The translations under genes were made by a program, and so were the position numbers. Source: Thermohalobaculum sp039178805 (GTDB taxonomy: Bacteria; Pseudomonadota; Alphaproteobacteria; Rhodobacterales; Rhodobacteraceae). Taken from it: a stretch of 5,462 bases of DNA. The DNA lies in NCBI GenBank assembly GCA_039178805.1, contig JBCDFC010000290.1, forward strand, positions 1-5,462, given 5' to 3'. The notes under the pieces are model-generated. The model saw nothing but the letters and a program-made list of their open reading frames with translations. It did no database searches and was not told where the DNA came from. Below, piece by piece: positions 1-5,431 of this stretch; the first letter of the stretch is position 1; each line of letters begins with the position of its first letter.

Positions 1-1127
1 GCATGGTCGCGCGCGCCGGTCTGCCGCTTCAGGATATGGAGTTCGTGCAGTTCCATCCGACGGGGATCTATGGCGCCGGCTGCCTCATCACCGAAGGGGC
101 GCGTGGCGAGGGCGGGTATCTTACGAATTCCGAGGGCGAGCGGTTCATGGAGCGCTATGCGCCGACCTACAAGGACCTCGCCTCGCGCGATGTGGTCAGC
201 CGCTGCATGACGATGGAGATCCGCGAGGGGCGTGGCGTGGGGGCGGAGAAGGACCATATCTTCCTTCATCTCAACCATTTGCCGCCCGCAACGCTGCATG
301 AACGGCTGCCGGGGATTTCCGAAAGCGCGCGGGTCTTTGCAGGCGTCGATGTCACCAAGGAGCCGATCCCGGTGCTGCCGACAGTGCATTACAACATGGG
401 CGGCATTCCGACGAATTACTGGGGCGAGGTGCTGCGCCCGACCAAGGAGAACCCGGATCAGGTGGTGCCGGGGCTGATGGCCGTGGGCGAGGCGGGCTGC
501 GCGAGCGTGCATGGCGCGAACCGGCTCGGCTCGAACTCGCTGATCGATCTTGTGGTGTTCGGGCGTGCGGCAGGCATCAAGGCAGCGCAGGTCGTCGACA
601 AGGACGCCGCCGTGCCGGAGCTCAACAAGATCTCGGTCGACAAGGCGATGGACCGGTTCGACAACCTGCGCCATGCCAATGGCGCGGTCGGGACGGCGTC
701 GCTGCGGCTCAGCCTGCAGCGGGCGATGCAGGAAGATGCGGCTGTCTTCCGCACCTCCGACAGCCTGAAGGCGGGCTGCGACAAGGTCTCGAAGGTCGAT
801 AGGCTGTTCGAGGATGTCTCGGTCACCGACCGGTCGATGATCTGGAACTCGGATCTCATGGAGACGCTCGAGCTTTCGAACTTGCTGCCGAACGCGCTCG
901 CCACGGTCTACTGCGCCGAGGCGCGGCAGGAGAGCCGGGGCGCCCATGCGCATGAGGACTACAAGGATCGGGACGACGTGAACTGGCGCGTGCACAGCCT
1001 CGCCTTGATTGGTGAGAATGGCAGCGTGGACCTCGACTACAGGCCGGTGCATGTGGACCCACTAACCGGCGAGAACGCAGGCGGCATTCCGCTCGCCCGC
1101 ATCGCGCCCAAGGCCAGGGTGTACTGA
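1..1127 (+). CDS. sdhA: Succinate dehydrogenase flavoprotein subunit, C-terminal part (5' end outside window)
   Basis: Flavoprotein subunit of complex II: it oxidises succinate to fumarate at the FAD site on the cytoplasmic face of the inner membrane and passes electrons to SdhB. The first two bases finish a codon from outside the window; 374 residues follow to the TGA at 1125-1127, roughly the last 60% of a protein of about 600. Counting from the ATG at base 3, the dicarboxylate-site residues known from E. coli SdhA are all present: His18 in QFHPTGIYG, Thr30-Glu31 in LITEG, catalytic Arg62 in SRDVVSR, His129 in PTVHYNMGG and Arg174 in GANRLGSNS. The C-terminal helical domain (HAHEDYKDRDDVNW) and the family ending KARVY are intact. 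The covalent FAD histidine lies upstream of the window. sdhC and sdhD would be expected further upstream. No frameshift is seen. Identity is essentially certain. Confidence 0.97.
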   Translation, partial: MVARAGLPLQDMEFVQFHPTGIYGAGCLITEGARGEGGYLTNSEGERFMERYAPTYKDLASRDVVSRCMTMEIREGRGVGAEKDHIFLHLNHLPPATLHERLPGISESARVFAGVDVTKEPIPVLPTVHYNMGGIPTNYWGEVLRPTKENPDQVVPGLMAVGEAGCASVHGANRLGSNSLIDLVVFGRAAGIKAAQVVDKDAAVPELNKISVDKAMDRFDNLRHANGAVGTASLRLSLQRAMQEDAAVFRTSDSLKAGCDKVSKVDRLFEDVSVTDRSMIWNSDLMETLELSNLLPNALATVYCAEARQESRGAHAHEDYKDRDDVNWRVHSLALIGENGSVDLDYRPVHVDPLTGENAGGIPLARIAPKARVY

Positions 1128-1172
1128 TCGATGGTCGGGGTTGGGCACAATTCAGCGCAGCCCCCGGCAGAC

Positions 1173-1180
1173 GGGAGGGG
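1173..1180 (+). promoter_or_regulatory. Ribosome binding site deciding the vapD start
   Basis: GGGAGGGG lies 4 nt before the ATG at 1185 and is the strongest purine-rich Shine-Dalgarno-like sequence in the sdhA-vapD gap. It favours the ATG at 1185 over the in-frame ATG at 1131, which has no comparable sequence upstream. Confidence 0.65.
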
Positions 1181-1184
1181 CACC

Positions 1185-1475
1185 ATGTACGCGATTACTT
1201 TCGACATGGACACGAGCCGAATGGAGGAGTTGTATCCGGGCGCAAGTTGGCGAAATGGCTACAACGAGATCAAGTCGATTTTGCGAGAACACGGCTTCGA
1301 TTGGCAGCAGGGCAGCGTCTATTTTGGGCGGGAGACGGTCAACGCTGTGACATGCGTGCTGGCGGTGCAGGACGTTGCCAAGCGCCTCGATTGGTTCAGC
1401 CCGTCCGTTCGAGACGTACGAATGCTGAGGATTGAGGAGTTCAACGATCTCAGTCCAGCGGTCGGAGCTGCATGA
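1185..1475 (+). CDS. vapD: VapD-like protein (virulence-associated protein D family, Cas2-fold endoribonuclease)
   Basis: A 96-residue protein matching the length and pattern of VapD: MYAITFDMD at the N-terminus, then NGYNEIKSILREHGFDWQQGSVYF at residues 24-47 (in two adjoining blocks), and WFSPSVRDVRMLRIEEFNDL at 70-89. These resemble the FDL, GFEWTQGSVY and SVRDIRAFKVEDFSDF blocks I recall from Helicobacter VapD. VapD proteins adopt a ferredoxin-like, Cas2-like fold. Asp7 sits on the first strand, where the nuclease aspartate is expected, so RNase activity is plausible but inferred. In some bacteria VapD is the toxin of a pair with VapX; no recognisable VapX lies upstream, but a small overlapping ORF follows. 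The start at 1185 is chosen for its strong ribosome binding site. An in-frame ATG at 1131 would add 18 residues containing GVGHNS. GC is about 57%, below sdhA, suggesting acquisition. Its place inside the sdh operon is odd. Confidence 0.85.
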   Translation: MYAITFDMDTSRMEELYPGASWRNGYNEIKSILREHGFDWQQGSVYFGRETVNAVTCVLAVQDVAKRLDWFSPSVRDVRMLRIEEFNDLSPAVGAA

Positions 1476-1594
1476 TGATCGGCACGGAAGCATCTGCCGA
1501 CCTGATGCGATCCGGGTTCCGTCATTCCCCGTTCAACGCAGGGTCTTTGCCTAGGGCGGCTGAGAATATGCTGCGGCGGTCGGTGTGGCGATGA
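1472..1594 (+). CDS. Possible 40-residue small protein bridging vapD and the methyltransferase gene
   Basis: An ATG at 1472 overlaps the vapD stop (ATGA, 1472-1475). The frame stays open for 40 codons and ends in the TGA at 1592-1594, which itself overlaps the ATG of the next gene (ATGA, 1591-1594). GGAG at 1464-1467 lies 4 nt before this ATG and 7 nt before a second ATG at 1475, a good ribosome-binding distance. The product starts MMIGTEASADL, has a basic end (MLRRSVWR) and shows no signal peptide, membrane segment or recognised domain. I do not recognise it. The exact overlaps at both ends suggest a translated link that couples vapD to the methyltransferase. A VapD partner or antitoxin is a speculative possibility. 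It could also be chance, since the region would otherwise be a 115-nt gap. Confidence 0.4.
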   Translation: MMIGTEASADLMRSGFRHSPFNAGSLPRAAENMLRRSVWR

Positions 1595-2541
1595 GTTCTC
1601 ACGGCTTGGAGATGGCGCTGGCCGAGGAGCTGTATGCAGCGCCGCTGCCGGCGGCGGATCCGGCTAGCTGCACGTTCTATCACACGATGGATTTGCCGGG
1701 CGTTGGGCTTGTGCGCGGGCAGTGGGATCTGCGGGGGGATTTCGCGCCCTATACCGACCATTACGACTTCACGGGCAAGCGCGTGCTGGACATCGGCGCG
1801 GGCGGTGGGTTCCTCAGCTTCTCGGCCGAGGCTGCCGGTGCGCGTGAGGTCGTCTCCTTCGACATGGACGAGCCTTGCCGGCAGGATTACCTCCCGTTTC
1901 ACGACCGGTTGCCCTTCGTCGATCGCGCGGCCTTCGACGGCTACCATCGCGAGACGATCGCCATGTGGCGGCGGGGCTATTGGCTTGGCCATCATGCCAT
2001 GGGCTCGAACGCCAAGGTGTTCTATGGCGATGTCTACGATCTGCCGGCGGAGATCGGGCAGTTCGATACGGTGATCGTCGGCTCGGTCCTTGAGCATCTG
2101 GCCGACCCGATGAAGGCGTTGGCCGCGATCTCGCGCCGGGCCGACGAGACGATGCTGATCGTCACGCCCATGATCGACAGCGATGAGCGGATTGCGCGCT
2201 TTGAGGGTGAAGTGACCCGGCCCGACGATGACTATGTGTTCTGGACCTGGTCGCGGGGGCTTTTCCGCGAGGTCCTGGCGATGCTGGATTTCCGGATCGA
2301 GCGGATTGCGATCCGAGACTTCAAGGCTGAGTGGAGCGATGAGCGGCAGCGTCGGGCGATCCTGACGGCGCGGCGCGGCTTCGACCCGAAAGCAGTGACG
2401 ACGATCAACAACGAGACGGCTGAACCGGAACCAGAACCAGAAACAGAACCCGAGCCGAAGGCCGCACCGACAGAGGCGGAGTTGGCGCCCGCGCCTGCTC
2501 CAGCCAAACCGAAACGGAAGAAATGGTGGAGACGGCCATGA
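1591..2541 (+). CDS. SAM-dependent class I methyltransferase with Glu-Pro/Ala-Pro-rich basic tail
   Basis: A 316-residue protein. The Rossmann SAM-binding motif I is VLDIGAGGGFLSF (residues 65-77), followed by the acidic strand-2 end SFDMDE (89-94), GDVYDLP (146-152) and the motif IV region FDTVIVGSVLEHLADP (158-173), the classic layout of Methyltransf_11/25-type enzymes. The substrate cannot be read from the sequence. After about residue 272 the fold gives way to a roughly 44-residue tail: a Glu-Pro repeat, an Ala-Pro stretch, then KPKRKKWWRRP. This tail is atypical and may bind membrane or a partner. The start at 1591 is chosen because it overlaps the preceding small ORF's stop (ATGA). An in-frame GTG at 1585 is an alternative adding two residues, and neither has a strong ribosome binding site. 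The gene overlaps the next one by 4 nt. Family assignment is firm; specific function is unknown. Confidence 0.87.
   Translation: MSSHGLEMALAEELYAAPLPAADPASCTFYHTMDLPGVGLVRGQWDLRGDFAPYTDHYDFTGKRVLDIGAGGGFLSFSAEAAGAREVVSFDMDEPCRQDYLPFHDRLPFVDRAAFDGYHRETIAMWRRGYWLGHHAMGSNAKVFYGDVYDLPAEIGQFDTVIVGSVLEHLADPMKALAAISRRADETMLIVTPMIDSDERIARFEGEVTRPDDDYVFWTWSRGLFREVLAMLDFRIERIAIRDFKAEWSDERQRRAILTARRGFDPKAVTTINNETAEPEPEPETEPEPKAAPTEAELAPAPAPAKPKRKKWWRRP
2422..2457 (+). repeat. Six imperfect tandem hexamers (GAACCR-like) encoding Glu-Pro
   Basis: Six consecutive 6-bp units (gaaccg, gaacca, gaacca, gaaaca, gaaccc, gagccg) encode the EP-EP-EP-ET-EP-EP segment of the methyltransferase tail. The unit is a multiple of three, so copy number could change without a frameshift. 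Confidence 0.8.
2525..2532 (+). promoter_or_regulatory. Ribosome binding site for the small membrane protein
   Basis: GGTGGAGA inside the end of the methyltransferase gene lies 5 nt before the ATG at 2538. It supports that ATG, which overlaps the upstream stop as ATGA, over the in-frame ATG at 2523. Confidence 0.55.
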
Positions 2542-2837
2542 CTGGGGTTCTGATATCCGTAGCGGTGGCGAGCTATATCGCGCTGCAGGCGGCCCGCGCC
2601 GGGGCCGCGCTGACGACCGTCGTGCCCGCGGCTGCGGGCGTGGCGGGCATTTTGGCGGCGTTCTGGACGCTGGCGGTGGAGACGCTGTTTCCAAAGCCTG
2701 ATTTTTGGGGTCATGTGCTCGAAAGCATGGGTGTCAACTTCGCCGCGGCCGTGATCGGGGCTGCTTGCTTCACTTGGGCGGCGGGTCGGCTGATCGGCAA
2801 AATCACGGACTTCAAAGAGAAGCACCCCAACATCTGA
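2538..2837 (+). CDS. Small integral membrane protein, unrecognised
   Basis: A 99-residue hydrophobic protein with no family I can name. Likely membrane segments are residues 4-19 (short, possibly a signal anchor), 28-47 (PAAAGVAGILAAFWTLAV core) and 66-83 (VNFAAAVIGAACFTWAAG). Between the last two lies a polar loop with Trp, His and Glu (FPKPDFWGHVLESM), and the end is a charged cytoplasmic-looking tail (KITDFKEKHPNI). No cysteine cluster or transporter signature is visible; a single Cys77 lies in the last segment. The ATG overlaps the upstream stop (ATGA) and the gene's stop overlaps the next start (TGATG), so it is very likely translated together with the two methyltransferases. It could be a membrane anchor or scaffold for them, or a small carrier; both are inference. 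Coding status rests on the two overlaps, the ribosome binding site and the coherent hydrophobic pattern. Confidence 0.68.
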   Translation: MTGVLISVAVASYIALQAARAGAALTTVVPAAAGVAGILAAFWTLAVETLFPKPDFWGHVLESMGVNFAAAVIGAACFTWAAGRLIGKITDFKEKHPNI

Positions 2838-3595
2838 TGACCTCCGCCCAGCCCGAGCCACCTGCCTTTCCCCCACCGGGAAGGCGGACAGCCAAAGAGA
2901 TCGAGCGCATCCGCGCTTGGCGGGTGGAGAAGGCGAAACGGTGGTTCGCGGCAGCGGCCGAGGGCGACGGCGAGCGGCACTGCAATATCTGCGGCTATCG
3001 CGGGCGTTTCGCGCCGGTGCGCCACAAGGTCGAGACCTGGTGCCCGGCCTGCGACAGCCGCCCGCGCCATCGGCTGATGGCGCTGTGGCTGAAACGGGCA
3101 TCGCCGCTGAGGCCCGGGATGCGGGTGCTGCATTTCGCGGCCGAGCCCTGGATGCGGGATATCGCACGGGCGGCGGGCTGCTTCTACGAGACGGCGGATC
3201 TCAACGATCGCTTCGACCGGCAGCTTGATATCACGGCGATGGCGCTGCTGTCGGGCGACCGGGACATGATCATCGCGCATCACGTGCTGGAGCATGTGGA
3301 TGATCGGGTCGCTTTGGCGGAGATCTTTCGCGTGCTGCGGCCCGGCGGGCGCGCGGTGCTGAGCTTGCCGATCATCGAGGGTTGGGACGAGACGCTGGAG
3401 CTTGGCCGGCTGCCCGAGGCCGAGGCGCGGCGCTATTACGGCGACCCGGACCATCTGCGCTTTTACGGCCGCGATCTGCGAGACCGGATCCGCGGGGCGG
3501 GCTTTACGCTCGAGGAATTCGTGGCGGTCGAGCCGGATGTGTCCACCTATGCCCTGAACCGGGGCGAGCGGCTTTTCATCGGGGTGAAGCCTTGA
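2837..3595 (+). CDS. Zinc-ribbon SAM-dependent methyltransferase (Methyltransf_11 type)
   Basis: A 252-residue protein. A basic, Pro-rich N-terminus is followed by a Cys4 zinc ribbon, C49-x2-C52 and C69-x2-C72, then SRPRHRL (74-80). The SAM domain has VLHFAAEPW (97-105) in place of a glycine-rich motif I, then TADLND (119-124), AHHVLEHVDD (147-156), RVLRPGGRAVLSLPI and, near the C-terminus, DHLRFYGRDLRDRIRGAGF. I recall this exact combination (Cys4, ERHRL, VLHFAPE, LEH, DHVR-YG) from methyltransferases found beside polysaccharide or glycosyltransferase genes, so the degenerate-looking motif I is typical of the subfamily. The substrate is unknown; sugar or glycan methylation is inferred. The start at 2837 overlaps the previous stop as TGATG. 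The only purine-rich stretch upstream (GAGAAG, 2817-2822) is 14 nt away, pointing to termination-reinitiation. The stop overlaps the next start by 4 nt. Confidence 0.88.
   Translation: MTSAQPEPPAFPPPGRRTAKEIERIRAWRVEKAKRWFAAAAEGDGERHCNICGYRGRFAPVRHKVETWCPACDSRPRHRLMALWLKRASPLRPGMRVLHFAAEPWMRDIARAAGCFYETADLNDRFDRQLDITAMALLSGDRDMIIAHHVLEHVDDRVALAEIFRVLRPGGRAVLSLPIIEGWDETLELGRLPEAEARRYYGDPDHLRFYGRDLRDRIRGAGFTLEEFVAVEPDVSTYALNRGERLFIGVKP
3581..3587 (+). promoter_or_regulatory. Ribosome binding site supporting a TTG start
   Basis: GGGGTGA lies 4 nt before the TTG at 3592 and 13 nt before the in-frame GTG at 3601. The spacing, and the TTGA stop/start overlap, favour TTG. Confidence 0.5.
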
Positions 3596-4515
3596 GCGCC
3601 GTGGCCGAGACGGTGCGCCCGGCGAGCTTGGAGGACGCGGTCGGACAGCCCGGGTTCTGGAAGCGGCTGGAGAAGCGGCTGCGCCGGCCCGCGACGCGGC
3701 GCCTGCGCGCCGTGGGGGCGGAGACGACGCTTACGGATGCGCCTTGGGGCCGGTACCGGGTTTCAGTGGGCGCGGAACGGCTGATCGGGCTTGCACGGCG
3801 CGCGCCGATGTTGCGCTCGACCGTTCGGGCCTATGCCGCGCTCAGGCTGGTGCGGGAGACCGGTGGGCCCGTGGATGCCGAATATTTCGGGCATCGGTTG
3901 CGGCTCTATCCGGCACGCTCGGAAAGCATGCGGCTGATGCTGCTCGCGCCCGACCAGTACCAGGCCGAGGAGTTCGCGTTCCTCGCAGCCCATGGTGGCG
4001 GCGAAGGCGTGTTCCTGGATATCGGGGCGAATGCGGGGGCCTATAGCTTCCACGCGGCATCGCTCGGCCGGCAGGTCATCGCGTTCGAGCCGGACCCCTT
4101 CATGGTCGAGGCCTTGCGTTTGAACCTCACCTTTGCGGATGCGCCCGCCATGACGCTTGAGCGTGCGGCATTGGGCGAGGAGGCGGGGGAGGCCGCCTTT
4201 AGCCAGGAGACGCAGTCCTTGGCCGCCGGCGCCGCGGAAATGACCCAAGTTGAGACGAAGCGGCTGGTGGATGTGCTCTCAGAACACCTGATCGATCGAG
4301 TCGCGGCGCTGAAAATCGATGTCGAAGGTTTTGAAGACAGAGTGTTGATACCATTCTTTCGTGAAGTCCCTGCGACGCTCTACCCTCGTGCTATTCTTAT
4401 CGAGCACGTGGCATCACCTTTGTGGCGCGAGGACGTCATGGCGGTCTTGAAAGCGTTGCGGTATCGAGCGGTTTTCAAGAATGCCCACAATACGGGTCTC
4501 GTGCGGGAAGACTGA
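3592..4515 (+). CDS. FkbM family SAM-dependent methyltransferase
   Basis: A 307-residue protein. An N-terminal region of about 135 residues, very basic at the start (LEKRLRRPATRRLR), precedes the FkbM methyltransferase domain: motif I FLDIGANAGAYSFHAA (141-156), acidic strand end VIAFEPDPF (162-170), N178 in the LRLNL segment, and the family hallmark LKIDVEGFE (240-248) followed by ILIEH (268-272). FkbM-type enzymes typically O-methylate hydroxyls of sugars or polyketides and are frequent in polysaccharide and lipopolysaccharide loci; the substrate here is not evident. The TTG start overlaps the upstream stop (TTGA) and has a nearby ribosome binding site; GTG at 3601 is the alternative. GC falls from about 76% over 3601-3780 to about 52% over 4321-4500, a marked shift within one gene. 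The stop lies 12 nt before sdhB, so the gene is almost certainly co-transcribed with it. Confidence 0.9.
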   Translation: MSAVAETVRPASLEDAVGQPGFWKRLEKRLRRPATRRLRAVGAETTLTDAPWGRYRVSVGAERLIGLARRAPMLRSTVRAYAALRLVRETGGPVDAEYFGHRLRLYPARSESMRLMLLAPDQYQAEEFAFLAAHGGGEGVFLDIGANAGAYSFHAASLGRQVIAFEPDPFMVEALRLNLTFADAPAMTLERAALGEEAGEAAFSQETQSLAAGAAEMTQVETKRLVDVLSEHLIDRVAALKIDVEGFEDRVLIPFFREVPATLYPRAILIEHVASPLWREDVMAVLKALRYRAVFKNAHNTGLVRED

Positions 4516-4520
4516 AGGAA
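4515..4520 (+). promoter_or_regulatory. sdhB ribosome binding site
   Basis: AAGGAA lies 7 nt before the sdhB ATG at 4528 and begins on the last base of the FkbM stop codon. It allows independent initiation of sdhB, in contrast to the overlapped genes upstream. Confidence 0.65.
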
Positions 4521-4527
4521 CGAGCGC

Positions 4528-5307
4528 ATGGTCGAGCTCACGCTGCCGAAAAACAGCCGGATCAAGGTCGGGAAGACCTGGCCGAAACCGGAGAGCGCGA
4601 AGGATCTGCGTGAGTTTCGGGTCTATCGTTGGGATCCGGACACGGGCGAGAACCCGCGCGTCGATACGTATTATCTGGACCTTGCCGAATGCGGGCCGAT
4701 GGTCCTGGACGCGATCATCAAGATCAAGAACGAGATCGACCCGACGCTGACCTTCCGCCGGTCCTGCCGGGAGGGGATCTGCGGCTCCTGCGCGATGAAT
4801 ATCGACGGGACGAACACGCTCGCCTGTCTGCGCGGCATGGAGGAGATCAAGGGCACGGTGAAGATCTACCCGCTGCCGCATATGCCGGTGGTGAAGGATC
4901 TCGTGCCGGACCTCACGCATTGGTATGCGCAGCACGCCTCGATCAAGCCGTGGCTTGAGACGAAGACGCCAGAGCCCGAGAAGGAGTGGAAGCAGTCGGA
5001 GTTCGATCGCGCGAAGCTCGACGGGCTTTATGAGTGCGTGATGTGTGCCTGCTGCTCGACGTCCTGTCCGAGCTATTGGTGGAACGGGGATCGGTATCTG
5101 GGGCCGGCGACGCTCCTCCACGCCTATCGCTGGATCATCGACAGCCGGGACGAAGCGACGGGCGAGCGGCTCGACAATCTCGAGGACCCGTTCCGGCTTT
5201 ATCGCTGTCACACGATCATGAACTGCGCCTCGACCTGCCCGAAGGGCCTGAACCCCGCAAAGGCGATCGCGGAGATCAAGAAGATGATGCTGGAGCGGAC
5301 GCTCTGA
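4528..5307 (+). CDS. sdhB: Succinate dehydrogenase iron-sulfur subunit, complete
   Basis: A 259-residue iron-sulfur subunit of complex II, carrying electrons from the SdhA flavin to ubiquinone at the membrane anchor. The N-terminal ferredoxin domain holds the [2Fe-2S] ligands C80, C85, C88 (CREGICGSC) and C100. The C-terminal domain holds the [4Fe-4S] ligands C170, C173, C176 and C237 and the [3Fe-4S] ligands C180, C227 and C233, matching E. coli SdhB with an offset of 21. Quinone-site residues P181, W184, W185, H228 and I230 are conserved. Length is normal for the alphaproteobacterial form. The N-terminus (MVELTLPKNS) and WWNGDRYLGPA stretch look like Rhodobacterales. The start is fixed by the AAGGAA ribosome binding site. 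The oddity is position: its partner sdhA ends 3.4 kb upstream, so sdhB expression depends either on read-through across the accessory genes or on a promoter I could not identify. Confidence 0.98.
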   Translation: MVELTLPKNSRIKVGKTWPKPESAKDLREFRVYRWDPDTGENPRVDTYYLDLAECGPMVLDAIIKIKNEIDPTLTFRRSCREGICGSCAMNIDGTNTLACLRGMEEIKGTVKIYPLPHMPVVKDLVPDLTHWYAQHASIKPWLETKTPEPEKEWKQSEFDRAKLDGLYECVMCACCSTSCPSYWWNGDRYLGPATLLHAYRWIIDSRDEATGERLDNLEDPFRLYRCHTIMNCASTCPKGLNPAKAIAEIKKMMLERTL

Positions 5308-5312
5308 TCGTG

Positions 5313-5333
5313 TCCTGAGGGGAGTCTTCAGGG
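5313..5333 (+). terminator. Hairpin just after sdhB, possible terminator
   Basis: CCTGAGG (5314-5320) pairs with CTTCAGG (5326-5332) around a 5-nt loop. This is seven pairs including one G-U, extendable by a U-G pair, and it begins 6 nt after the sdhB stop. A second small hairpin, GGCC-TGC-GGCC at 5332-5342, shares its first base with it. No T-tract follows, so intrinsic termination is uncertain; it may instead be a 3'-end protective stem at the operon end. Confidence 0.35.
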
Positions 5334-5431
5334 CCTGCGGCCTCGTGAGCATGCCATCCCTGGCGTTCTCGGCTTAGACTGCGCGAAGCCGGCGCCGCTG
5401 GGGCGTGGGCATCGAGCGAGACGAGGACCAG

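Noticed and set aside
97..104. Residues VLHFAAEP of the zinc-ribbon methyltransferase read as a broken SAM motif I (protein positions)
   Set aside because: A VLHFAPE-like motif I is, to my recollection, normal in this subfamily, so it is not evidence of an inactive enzyme.
1522..2694. 390-residue reverse-strand open frame opposite the first methyltransferase
   Set aside because: The forward frame has clear SAM-binding motifs and overlapping neighbours. The reverse product is low-complexity Arg/Pro-rich with no recognisable motif.
2705..2836. Upstream extension of the zinc-ribbon methyltransferase
   Set aside because: The frame is open from 2705, but this would overlap nearly half of the membrane-protein gene, and the added residues are unlike the family. 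The TGATG start at 2837 is better.
2232..3167. 311-residue reverse-strand open frame over the membrane protein and zinc-ribbon methyltransferase
   Set aside because: Part of it is the mirror image of the Glu-Pro repeat (Gly-Ser runs), and the forward genes explain the region.
4331..4475. Possible promoter for sdhB inside the FkbM 3' end (TTGAAG at 4331, TTGATA at 4345, TTGAAA at 4447)
   Set aside because: None has a convincing -10 hexamer at 16-18 nt spacing; the lower GC there makes such hexamers likely by chance.
4414..5352. 312-residue reverse-strand open frame covering all of sdhB
   Set aside because: It lies opposite a certain gene with every cofactor ligand in place. Its translation is rich in Arg, Leu and Pro with no domain, as expected for an antisense shadow in high-GC DNA.
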